A stretch of 61,934 nt of DNA from Hofstenia miamia (taxonomy: Eukaryota > Xenacoelomorpha > Acoela): the NCBI GenBank assembly GCA_004352715.1, contig SCFE01000088.1, positions 923,596-985,529 on the forward strand. Reading direction: 5' to 3'. Positions 46,529 through 55,694 of this stretch are shown here, in pieces. A model generated the notes under the pieces. The model made no database searches. It saw only the letters and a list, made by a program, of their open reading frames with translations, and was not told the origin of the DNA. Position numbers and translations under genes: made by a program. Position 1 is the stretch's first letter. Each line of letters begins with the position of its first letter.

Positions 46529-46640
46529 TTATTAAGACTGAAAGCTATTATTAAATATGATGTTAAGAAGTTTTACAATAAATTACAAAATTAATTTTCT
46601 TAAGGAGAGCTGTGTTCTCTGCTTTCCTGGGAAAAAAGAT

Positions 46641-46660
46641 TTTCTGTTTTCTTTATATAG
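46641..46660 (+). promoter_or_regulatory. Element promoter motif
   Basis: TTTCTGTTTTCTTTATATAG, ending five bases before ATG 46666. Confidence 0.6.
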
Positions 46661-46665
46661 TAGAT

Positions 46666-47442
46666 ATGACTGAAATTCCTCTATTTCTAAATTCAAATTA
46701 TGAAAATGTTGTAGGTAAACCTTCTGATTTCACAGTAAAATGTGTAAATCCCATAAGATTTCACACACAACCACATTATATTTGCTTAGATCAAATAAAT
46801 ATGTCATACTCTTGGTACAATATTTCTGAGGAGATAAGAACAAAAAATTGAATATTCCCATGATGAGGGTCTTACATGGACACAAGTTACGTTTCCTGAT
46901 GGTATTTATCAGTACAAAGATATATCAGCATATATAAACAATGAAATGGTAGCAAATGGTCATAAATCAATAGAAACTACAGATAAACATATTGAAATTA
47001 TTTTTAATGAGAATACTTATAAGGTATTTATTTTCTTAGGTCCTAAAATGTGGTTAAAATTTGATAAAGAATTTGGTAACTACTAGGTTTTGTTAATGAC
47101 TTTAATAATTAATTTTATTTGAGTAATTTTAAATTGATGTTAACTGAGAGTAAAATTTCAGATCATGTTCCTAACATTACAAAAGGAATTGATAACATTT
47201 TAATTCATTGTTCTCTGATAAGTGATAGCATATATAATGGAAATTCTAGTGATATAGTATTTACTTTTCCTACAAATTATTTAGTATAAAGTTATCCATT
47301 TACAAAACAACCTTTCCACAAATTATTCAACAAAATCAACACAAATGAAATAAAAGAAATAAGAATATACATTACTGATAGTCAAAATCAAATTTTTAAT
47401 TTAAATTATAATCATGTTCACTTAGTATTTTTAATCAAATAA
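46666..47442 (+). pseudogene. Polinton structural-type protein, frameshifted
   Basis: ATG 46666 (MTEIPLFLNSNYENVVGKP) lies five bases after the TTTCTTTATATAG promoter motif. The opening frame ends at 46851 after INMSYSWYNISEE. A second frame carries GLTWTQVTFPDGIYQYKD and ends near 47085. A third carries ISDHVPNITKGIDNILIHCS and, after TAA 47287-47289, FNKINTNEIKEIRIYITDSQ, ending at 47442. The Pro-x-x-(S/T)WYN block and the final IRIYITD block recur in proteins encoded beside Polinton capsid genes. I infer a minor capsid or penton-type role. Shifts near 46843 lie in an A run. Confidence 0.6.
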
Positions 47443-47470
47443 GATTATTGTTAAAATTGTGGAAAAAAGA

Positions 47471-47490
47471 CTTTCTTTTTTCCTTATATA
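47471..47490 (+). promoter_or_regulatory. Element promoter motif
   Basis: CTTTCTTTTTTCCTTATATA, three bases before ATG 47494. Confidence 0.65.
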
Positions 47491-47493
47491 GGC

Positions 47494-47616
47494 ATGACTA
47501 AATATAAGAAAACTTATGAAAACTATTTAAGGGTTAATTTTAATAACACACAGGGAAAGAATGCTCTCCCCTTAAGGGAAACAAATTTACCCACTGGGAA
47601 AGAACTTCCCCCTTAA
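47494..47616 (+). CDS. Small ORF with element promoter, 40 codons
   Basis: ATG 47494 follows CTTTCTTTTTTCCTTATATA by three bases and encodes MTKYKKTYENYLRVNFNNTQ and 20 more residues before TAA (47614-47616). It is too short for family assignment. It may be the start of a longer broken gene, because the interval to the capsid gene has no other promoter copy until 47815. Confidence 0.4.
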   Translation: MTKYKKTYENYLRVNFNNTQGKNALPLRETNLPTGKELPP

Positions 47617-47816
47617 AGGTTAACTAACAAGTAACAAGCAATAATAAAAAGTTAGAAACACCAAATGAACAAAAGGGAATGGAAATACAAATGTTGTTAA
47701 AAACGTTTTCCAAGAATGAGCCCCAGAGGTTTGACAATATATGGACATGATTTTTAAAACTATTGCAAAATTAATTTCTTTTTACTTTGAGGGAAAGGAA
47801 CTTTCCATGGAAAATG

Positions 47817-47836
47817 ATTTTCTTTTTCCTTATATA
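47817..47836 (+). promoter_or_regulatory. Element promoter motif (capsid gene)
   Basis: ATTTTCTTTTTCCTTATATA, about six bases before ATG 47843. Confidence 0.65.
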
Positions 47837-47842
47837 CTAAAA

Positions 47843-48753
47843 ATGACTGACTTCCAAAATCCAACAATTCTAGAAAGAAATGAATACATTAGATTTGATC
47901 TGCAGACTCCAATTATAATTCCTGCAGCAGGTAATATTCAAAATAAAAACAATTATAAGTTTACAGTTGATAATTCTACAGATATAATACCTTATGATTG
48001 GTTTAATGCTTACATAGATGTGAAATTTAAAATAGTTAAACTTGATAACACAGGATTTGTTACAGCAGATAATGTTACCATTAGTGGTGATGTCTACTCA
48101 CTTTTTAACAGGGTATTTGTGGAATACAATAATATTTCTACTACAAACCTTACAAATTTTTCAAAAGTCGCCCATTTACACAACATTCTGGAGTATTCAG
48201 AATCATCTTTGACCAGTGTACAAAATGAATTCTTCTACAAGTACAATAATGATAAGATAGAACTTCTAAAAGATGGAAATGAAATTAATACAATTTTTTA
48301 TCTCAGTAAAGTTGATTTTTTCAGAGGTCTAAGACATAGTATCCTACCTGCAGGCAAGGTTCAAATATATCTTGAATTAGCAAAAGATGACAATGTAATA
48401 TTTAATCCAGCTGGAAATGGAGAACTAGTTGTCACTCAATTACATCTCTTTGTACCACAATTAGCATTTAATGCTAGTGAAAGAAAGATGTATTTGAATA
48501 GTTTTATAAATAATAAATTGGTGTATATAAGAAACACACTAGAGGAATCTAATTCTATAAATCAACAATCAGGCATATTTCAAATAAGTAATTCAATACA
48601 AAAACCTAGATATATTTTCATCTATACCATCACTGAAGATAAAATTAATGATCAAAGTAAGAATGAACTTGACTTTGATACCTTTAATTCTACTGAAATT
48701 TCTTCATGTCAGTTAGAATTAGGAAACAATAATTTTTATCCACAGGTAGAGAT
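47843..48753 (+). CDS. Probable double-jelly-roll major capsid protein, N-terminal 303 codons
   Basis: ATG 47843 (MTDFQNPTILERNEYIRFDL) is chosen over the upstream in-frame 47741 start because the promoter motif CTTTTTCCTTATATA ends just before it. The frame is open for 303 codons until the 1,000-N gap. It shows the beta-rich, Asn/Asp-rich style and motifs of Polinton-type capsid proteins (YKFTVDNSTDIIPYDWFNAY, FFRGLRHSILPAGKVQIYLE, AFNASERKMYLNSF). Full capsid proteins are usually longer than 450 residues, so the second jelly roll is in the gap. No stop is seen in the visible part, unlike its neighbours. The capsid role is inferred from motif pattern and gene order. Confidence 0.72.
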
Positions 48754-49753
48754 NNNNNNNNNNNNNNNNNNNNNNNNNNNNNNNNNNNNNNNNNNNNNNN
48801 NNNNNNNNNNNNNNNNNNNNNNNNNNNNNNNNNNNNNNNNNNNNNNNNNNNNNNNNNNNNNNNNNNNNNNNNNNNNNNNNNNNNNNNNNNNNNNNNNNNN
48901 NNNNNNNNNNNNNNNNNNNNNNNNNNNNNNNNNNNNNNNNNNNNNNNNNNNNNNNNNNNNNNNNNNNNNNNNNNNNNNNNNNNNNNNNNNNNNNNNNNNN
49001 NNNNNNNNNNNNNNNNNNNNNNNNNNNNNNNNNNNNNNNNNNNNNNNNNNNNNNNNNNNNNNNNNNNNNNNNNNNNNNNNNNNNNNNNNNNNNNNNNNNN
49101 NNNNNNNNNNNNNNNNNNNNNNNNNNNNNNNNNNNNNNNNNNNNNNNNNNNNNNNNNNNNNNNNNNNNNNNNNNNNNNNNNNNNNNNNNNNNNNNNNNNN
49201 NNNNNNNNNNNNNNNNNNNNNNNNNNNNNNNNNNNNNNNNNNNNNNNNNNNNNNNNNNNNNNNNNNNNNNNNNNNNNNNNNNNNNNNNNNNNNNNNNNNN
49301 NNNNNNNNNNNNNNNNNNNNNNNNNNNNNNNNNNNNNNNNNNNNNNNNNNNNNNNNNNNNNNNNNNNNNNNNNNNNNNNNNNNNNNNNNNNNNNNNNNNN
49401 NNNNNNNNNNNNNNNNNNNNNNNNNNNNNNNNNNNNNNNNNNNNNNNNNNNNNNNNNNNNNNNNNNNNNNNNNNNNNNNNNNNNNNNNNNNNNNNNNNNN
49501 NNNNNNNNNNNNNNNNNNNNNNNNNNNNNNNNNNNNNNNNNNNNNNNNNNNNNNNNNNNNNNNNNNNNNNNNNNNNNNNNNNNNNNNNNNNNNNNNNNNN
49601 NNNNNNNNNNNNNNNNNNNNNNNNNNNNNNNNNNNNNNNNNNNNNNNNNNNNNNNNNNNNNNNNNNNNNNNNNNNNNNNNNNNNNNNNNNNNNNNNNNNN
49701 NNNNNNNNNNNNNNNNNNNNNNNNNNNNNNNNNNNNNNNNNNNNNNNNNNNNN
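48754..49753. other. Assembly gap (1,000 N)
   Basis: Hides the capsid C-terminus and the catalytic core of the integrase. Confidence 0.99.
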
Positions 49754-50011
49754 TTTTGATAAAGGTTATACACCAAACTGGACTGAAGAAATATTTATTA
49801 TTGATAAATTAAAATTAACAGACCCTATAACATACACATTGAAGGATTTAGCTGATGAAGAAATAAAAGGATCATTTTATGAAGAAGAATTGCAAAAAAC
49901 TGATCAAGATATATTTAGAATTGAAAAAATGTTAGGAAAAAAGCATGGAATGGCCTTTGTTAAATGGTCAGGATATCCTGATAAATTTAATAGTTGAGTA
50001 AAGATAAAAAA
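49754..50011 (+). pseudogene. Polinton integrase C-terminal end with chromodomain
   Basis: The frame entering from the gap reads FDKGYTPNWTEEIFIIDKL, then DPITYTLKDLADEEIKGSFY. It ends with a chromodomain, FRIEKMLGKKHGMAFVKWSG followed by YPDKFNS. A TGA at 49995-49997 falls where such proteins have Trp (NSW), so a nonsense change is likely. Retrovirus-like integrases with a C-terminal chromodomain are a hallmark of Maverick/Polinton elements. The DDE core would lie in the N gap. Confidence 0.85.
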
Positions 50012-50039
50012 TGTATAGAAACATTATTTTCAAACAAAT

Positions 50040-50060
50040 TTTTCTAGACAATATATATAG
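50040..50060 (+). promoter_or_regulatory. Element promoter motif, weaker (polymerase gene)
   Basis: TTTTTCTAGACAATATATATA-G, just before ATG 50062. The pyrimidine tract is shorter than at the other genes. Confidence 0.45.
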
Positions 50061-50061
50061 C

Positions 50062-53000
50062 ATGATGGTAACAAGAAAAAATATCACTTATGAAACTTGT
50101 AATTTGACAATTGCTAAGAAAAATTATAATGCACATATTAAAACTAAGAAACATTTAAAAAATGTAGAAAAGAATCATGATTTTAAAATTAATATATATA
50201 TTCCAACAGTTAAAATAAATAAAAATTATGTTAATGCAATTGTTAATTTTAAAGGTAATGACACCTTAATTCCATTTATAGATATTAATAAATTGTTTAC
50301 AGAAACATTAATAAAATATTTTAATATAATCAACCAACCATTAAAATATAATGTTTCATTTCATTTAAAATTTAGAAAAGGTTTTGAAGATACACTTAAG
50401 GATGTAATAGTTCCTTATTAATTTAAAATGAAAGAAATAAAAGCTAAGAATGAAGTAAATAATATTAATATTTCCTCAAAATTAAAGGACATTATTGATG
50501 ATTTTGAAAAATTAGAAGGATCAAACTGGGTATTCATTGGAGTGCATAGTATAAATAATAAAATGAGCAAAATTTCTTGGGGTGGAACATATGTTTAATT
50601 ACCAATTAAATCTTCTTCAATTTTAAATATTATTAATAATGATTATAAGTGTTTTTTGTGGCCAATAATTGCAGCACAACATCCTAGCTCTAAGAATCAA
50701 AATAGAACATGTGTTTATGAAAAATATCTAGATAAATACCATTTAAATGGATTAACATTTTCAATAACAATAAATGGAATTGAAAAATTTATTAAACAAA
50801 ATGGAATAAATGTTAATGTTTATGAGCTAAAAATTGGGGGAGAAAAGGCAACTTTATATAATGTATTACCTATTTATTAAGAAAATGCAATTGATTTGGG
50901 GGTATATGAAAATCACTTTGTTCTAATAAAAAACTTGAAATGTGTACTATACAAGGATTTAAGTAAAGATAAACTATAATTTTGTAAGAAGTGTTTATTA
51001 AAATGTAGAACAAAGTCAACTTTTGAAAATCATATTAGATTATATAAAAATGAAGACACAACACAATTATATTTTCCAAAAGAAGATCAAATTAAATTTA
51101 AAAATTATCATTATAAAATAGATGTTCCATTTAGAATTTATGTGGATTTTGAATGTTATAATGAAAAGCTCAAGAGAAAATGTAATTTATCTGATGTTGA
51201 TAAAACTACAATTTTGTGTAATCAATTACCTATTGCTTTTGGAATATATGTAAAATCAGATATACCTGAATTATGTAATTCAAAATACATTCAATATTTT
51301 GGAAAAGATTGTGTTGAAGTATTTGTTCAAGAAATTAAATTATTAGAAAACAAGTTTTTCTTTATGTTTCAACATGACATTTCAATGGAAATTACTAAAA
51401 AAGAAAATGAAGAATTTAAAAATTTAAGGGAATGTTATTTATTATGGATGCACAAACAGCCCAAAGGACCCATCAGCTAAAGAATTGCCCTTAAAACTAG
51501 TAAGAGATCATTGTCATCTAGCAGGAAAAAACAGAGGTGCAGCTTGAAATAATTGTAATTTGATGGCTCAAAAACAACAAATGGAATTTGTACCTTTGTA
51601 TTTTCATAATTATTCATGATATGATTCACATTTATTTTTCAATGAATTGTTTAAATGTAAAGAAAAGCTGGTTATAAAACTGATATGTAAAACTGAAGAA
51701 GAATATATTTCTGTACAATATGGTTGTATAAGGTTTTTGGCTTCTTACAGATTTCTGGCATCATCATTAAATAATTAAACAAATAATCTTGAAAAAACTT
51801 ATTCTAGAGAAATATTTAGGACAATGTGAACTTGTACAACCTAAATTAGCCTATCCATATGAATTTTTTTATACTCCTGAATCTTATGAAAAACTTCAAG
51901 ATAAGAAATTAAACTACTTTTCAACTCTAACTCAAAAGGCTTCAAATGAAGATGAAATAGAAAGAACTAATAAAGTAATTAAAAAGTATGATATTAAATC
52001 TGGAAAGGAATCAACAATGTTGTATTTAAAAGTTGATGTCCTATTACTAGCAGATATTTTTAAAAATTTTATTAAACTTGGTAAATAAAAATATGGTTTA
52101 AATCCATGTTATGCATACTCATTACCTGGATATACTTGGAAATGTGGATTAAAATGCCCAAATGTTCAATTAGATTATTTGAAAGATCCTGACATTGTAC
52201 TTTCAATTGAACAAAATATCCATGGTGTTATTAGTTCTGTAATGGGGGATAGATATATTAAATCAACAGATGAAAATAATATTTTGTATATTGATGCAAA
52301 TAATCTCTATGGCTGGGCAATGAAACAAAACCTTCCTTTTAGTGATTTTAAGTTTTTAGAAGTAAATGAGGACCTAATTGAGAAAATAATTGGAACTTCT
52401 GATAACAATCCTATTGGATATTTTATTGAGTGTGACTTATTATATCCAAATAAATTGAAAAATAAAACAAAAAACTTTCCATTTTGTCCAGTTAAAAGAA
52501 AGGTAGACCCTTCTGAATATAGTGAATATCAAAATCAAATTGCTCTTAAAAGTGTTTGTCCTACACCAAAGCTTATTTGTGATCAATATGATAAAACATT
52601 CTATTTTTGCCATTATAGGCTATTAAAGTTTTATCTATGAATGGGCATGGAAATGGGTAAAGTGCACAGAGTAATTTCATTTAAACAAGAAAGTTTTAGA
52701 AAAATACATTGACCACAGCACAAACATGCATTAAATAGCAAAAAATAGTTTTGAAAAAGATTTTTATAAACTTTTAAATAATGCTTTCTTTGGAAAAACT
52801 TGTGAAGATATTAGAGGACAGATAAATGTAAAAATGTTTAATAAAACTGACACTAATGAAAAATTAATTAAAGAACAAAGTAAATTAGAATTTAAAACAC
52901 ATTCTGATTTTGACGATTTTCTAGTATATCATTATTGTCAAACTAAATTGAAGTTTGATAAACCAATATATCTTGGATTTACTATTTTAGAACTTTCAAA

Positions 53001-53184
53001 ATTGGTAATGTATGAAACTTATTATGATGTATTGCAACCATTTTTTGGTGAAAATAATATAACTTTGAACTATATGGATACAGACAGTTTCATTTTAAAT
53101 ATAAAAACTAAAGATATAGTTAATGATTTGAAAACACTTAAGGACAATTACAAATTATTTGATTTTCCATATGGCTTCCTTTAA
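50062..53184 (+). pseudogene. Protein-primed family B DNA polymerase, degraded
   Basis: ATG 50062 follows ATATATATAG. An N-terminal finger remnant (YETCNLTIAKKNYNAHIKTK; the first Cys is replaced) comes first. Then KCFLWPIIAAQHP, the FCKKCL finger and exonuclease motif YVDFECY (about 51136) follow. FHNYS...YDSHLFF, KVDVLLLADIF and motif A YIDANNLYGW (52288-52317) come next. Motif B is LLNNAFFGKT (about 52771) and motif C is YMDTDSF (53071-53091). Stops include TAA at 50596, 50878, 50977, 51776, 52086 and 52732, and TGA at 51545, 51617 and 52638, plus frameshifts. Only about 31 codons follow motif C, so the C-terminus is lost. It would replicate the element. Confidence 0.92.
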
Positions 53185-53308
53185 ATTTTTAAGGATTTGT
53201 ATTTATTTTAATCACATCAGATGTACTGAACTTAGTTCAAAATCCAAATTTACTATTTGATAAAATTTTGTCTTTAAATGGTACAATATTACAAGTGGAA
53301 AAATATAT

Positions 53309-53327
53309 TTTCTTTTTCCTTTATATA
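53309..53327 (+). promoter_or_regulatory. Element promoter motif
   Basis: TTTTCTTTTTCCTTTATAT, ending just before ATG 53330. Confidence 0.65.
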
Positions 53328-53329
53328 AA

Positions 53330-53620
53330 ATGCCAGAATATAAGAACTATAACTTATACTTAACTAAAGTATTAAAAACTCAAGTCTTATAACTTTAAGG
53401 GTTAGTAATACTAAACAAGGAACTTCCATTCCATTTATTTTAACAGAAAGACAAATAAACCAATTAGAAAAAGCTAAGAAAATAAATAAAGCTTGTGATA
53501 TTAAAATTTCTAAAACACAACTTAATGCAATGAAGAAAATGGTGGTGCTTTGGCCCCTCCAGGTTCAAAAGGGAAAGGAATGTGATTAAATACATCTAAA
53601 AGAAAGGGAGTGTAGATTAA
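53330..53620 (+). pseudogene. Small core-type basic protein upstream of protease
   Basis: ATG 53330 (MPEYKNYNLYLTKVLKTQ) begins right after TTTTCTTTTTCCTTTATATA. The frame soon stops. A second frame carries GTSIPFILTERQINQLEKAK, then KISKTQLNAMKKM, and a third continues with Gly/Ala/Pro. Polintons typically encode such a short protein with a KLSKTQ-like motif and a glycine-rich end near the protease, compared with adenovirus core or membrane-active peptides. That comparison is inference. Confidence 0.5.
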
Positions 53621-53640
53621 AAAAACTATTAAGTTTAAAT

Positions 53641-54129
53641 TTTAGTAATCTGCTTTCAAATTATGATATTTTACAATTTATCAAGAATATTAAGAACTTT
53701 AAGGGGATCTTTTCTAGAAATTCTTTGAGAAATTTGGGTTTTGGATTTTATGTTTGTAATTTAGACCATTCTTCAAATACTGGCTCACATTGGATAACAT
53801 TTTATTATTGTAAGGATACCAAAGTATCTGCTGCAGAGAATGCAATTACTTTTAAGGAGTTTAGGTCTTTCAATCTTGAGTATTTTGATAGTTTTGGCCT
53901 ACCTCCATTTCAAAGTATTTTTTCAATATTTAAAGATGTTAAGGACAATATTTTGTACAACAGTTCACACTATATCAACAAAGTTCTAGTGTATTATGTG
54001 GATACTATTATATTTGGTTTATATATGAAAGATGTAAGGGAAAAGATTATTTCTCAATACTTAATGATCTTTACAAAGGAAAATGTGACAGATATAAAAA
54101 TGAAGAACATATTAAAAACTATTTTCTAA
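53641..54129 (+). pseudogene. Adenain-type cysteine protease, frameshifted at active-site Cys
   Basis: An open frame from about 53641 (SNYDILQFIKNIKNFKGIFS) contains the catalytic His in NTGSHWITFYY (53788-53790) and the acidic residue in EYFDSFGLPP (53887-53889). The nucleophile expected in a CGYY-type motif is not in this frame. TGT-GGA-TAC occurs at 53997 in the neighbouring frame and is followed by a matching C-terminal helix. A one-base indel just before it therefore breaks the enzyme. Adenovirus-type proteases mature capsid proteins. Confidence 0.82.
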
Positions 54130-54154
54130 AATGTTAACACAGCTAACTTTAGTG

Positions 54155-54717
54155 AAATTCAAATGTTACAAAAAAATATTTTCTTTTTTCCTTATATAAA
54201 TGGGATTTAATAAAAGTGGAATACCTGAAGCTACACATTCTTATCAAGAAGGTTACAATAATAACATAGAAACAGATGCTTAACTCATAAAATACAAAAT
54301 AAATCAAATTGAAAATCATAAGTTAGATATATCAGGGTATAATCTTTTTAATAGAGATTTAAATATGTGCAACAAGAAAATTATAAATGTTCATGATGGT
54401 GAACAGAAAAGGGATACTATTAACAAACAACCAATGGAAGATCGTGTTGAAAANTCAAATGTTACAAAAAAATATTTTCTTTTTTCCTTATATAAATGGG
54501 ATTTAATAAAAGTGGAATACCTGAAGCTACACATTCTTATCAAGAAGGTTACAATAATAACATAGAAACAGATGCTTAACTCATAAAATACAAAATAAAT
54601 CAAATTGAAAATCATAAGTTAGATATATCAGGGTATAATCTTTTTAATAGAGATTTAAATATGTGCAACAAGAAAATTATAAATGTTCATGATGGTGAAC
54701 AGAAAAGGGATACTATT
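54155..54717 (+). repeat. Near-perfect tandem duplication with single-N junctions
   Basis: 54158-54421 (TCAAATGTTACAAAA...GGGATACTATT) is repeated at 54455-54717. Ns at 54454 and 54718 mark both ends of the second copy. The copies look identical. Overlapping contig ends placed in series is the simplest reading. Confidence 0.85.
54179..54198 (+). promoter_or_regulatory. Element promoter motif
   Basis: TTTTCTTTTTTCCTTATATA, ending one base before ATG 54200. A second copy belongs to the duplication at 54455-54717. Confidence 0.65.
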
Positions 54718-55110
54718 NCAATTATGTAGTGTTGAGTCTATGCATAATTTCTATTCAAATTTACAAGACAATTACCAAAAGAATATTCAATTATTTGAAA
54801 GAACTGAAGGTGGAAAAACATTTGCAGAGAATTATGAATGTGGTTTTAAAAAGGCTTATGCAATATCACAATTCTCTGAAAAAATATGGTTATTTGGTTT
54901 GATAAAAACTTTGCAAACTACTGGAACTGCTTTTAAGAATCAAATTTTTAAAACTGAAAGCCATGAGCAAGCTTTAGATTTTCCTACCTATGGTGATAAA
55001 GGTTTGATAAAATTTCAATAGAAAATGGTTATATTTATGTTAGAGATGCACATAGTTACATTTCAATTTCAGGAACTTGTATCTTATGAAAAAATCATTA
55101 TAATATGTTA
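54200..55110 (+). pseudogene. Unrecognised element ORF, interrupted by internal duplication
   Basis: ATG 54200 (MGFNKSGIPEATHSYQEGYN) follows TTTTTTCCTTATATA. TAA stops it after 27 codons, and the frame then continues to a single N at 54454. There the promoter and N-terminus start again (ATG 54496). After a second N at 54718 the frame continues uniquely as SVESMHNFYSNLQDNYQKNI and TYGDKGLIKF to TAA 55019-55021, with a shifted continuation (YIYVRDAHSYISISG). The true gene is likely one ORF of about 280 codons. No family is recognised; the position suggests a structural or entry role. Confidence 0.55.
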
Positions 55111-55299
55111 CATTTAAAAAATGATGTATACTATATAATAATTAATACCTTTGTACATTTTAGAGGTAAATATGTTTTTAGAACTGGTGTGATATTTCAC
55201 ATGAGAATGGTCCATTTTGGCTGTTTGCAAATGACACAGGGCCTATAAAATGGATTCGTTTGCAAAATTTGACATATTTCTTTCCAAAGACAAATTATT

Positions 55300-55319
55300 T
55301 TTTTCTAATCTCTTATATA
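55300..55319 (+). promoter_or_regulatory. Element promoter motif
   Basis: TTTTTTCTAATCTCTTATAT, ending three bases before ATG 55323. Confidence 0.55.
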
Positions 55320-55322
55320 AAA

Positions 55323-55694
55323 ATGAGTAAAAGTGTTCAAATTGCAAATGAACCAATTATACTGAAAACAGTAAATACTACCAAGATAGGAGAAAATGAA
55401 AAAACTTATGGAGTGTAATCAATGGGTTGTTTTAATGAAACAAGGAAACATGAATTAACCAGTCCAAAAGAAGTTATAAAATATGTAATACATAACTTTC
55501 AAATACAAAAATTTAATTATTTTAAGTTAAATCCTGTGGTTCTCAAGGCTTGTTTAGCTTACCAACGTGTTTATATGGTTAATTTTGACAAGAACATTTC
55601 TATAAGTGAAATATTAGACAAATTTGACAAGGAAATTTATTTGATTGGACCAGGAGAAGGATGTTTAACAAACCTATTTGAATATTTATGTTGA
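55323..55694 (+). pseudogene. Unrecognised element ORF, last gene seen
   Basis: ATG 55323 (MSKSVQIANEPIILKTVNTT) follows TTTTTTCTAATCTCTTATAT-AA. A TAA at 55419-55421 breaks the frame, which then runs from 55422 to 55694 (YVIHNFQIQKFNYFKLNPVV, ending LTNLFEYLC). No family is recognised. Lengths suggest one protein of about 123 residues. Confidence 0.5.

Larger units (their letters stand above)
43907..55694. mobile_element. Maverick/Polinton (adintovirus-like) element, degraded
   Basis: Nearly 12 kb carries the hallmark set of these large virus-like DNA elements. From left to right: zinc-ribbon/PLA2-like protein (minus), packaging ATPase, coiled-coil protein, a structural-type protein, a probable capsid protein and an integrase with chromodomain. 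Then come protein-primed DNA polymerase B, a small core-type protein, adenain-type protease and two unknown ORFs. Terminal inverted repeats are not seen: the left end falls in a gap, and no obvious end is found after 55694. Most genes have stops or frameshifts. Base composition is very AT-rich and A-rich on the coding strand. Confidence 0.92.

Noticed and set aside
44413-53184. A nonstandard genetic code (TAA read as Gln) for the element
   Set aside because: TGA stops and frameshifts occur in the same genes, and some TAA fit other residues such as Leu. Decay is the simpler reading.
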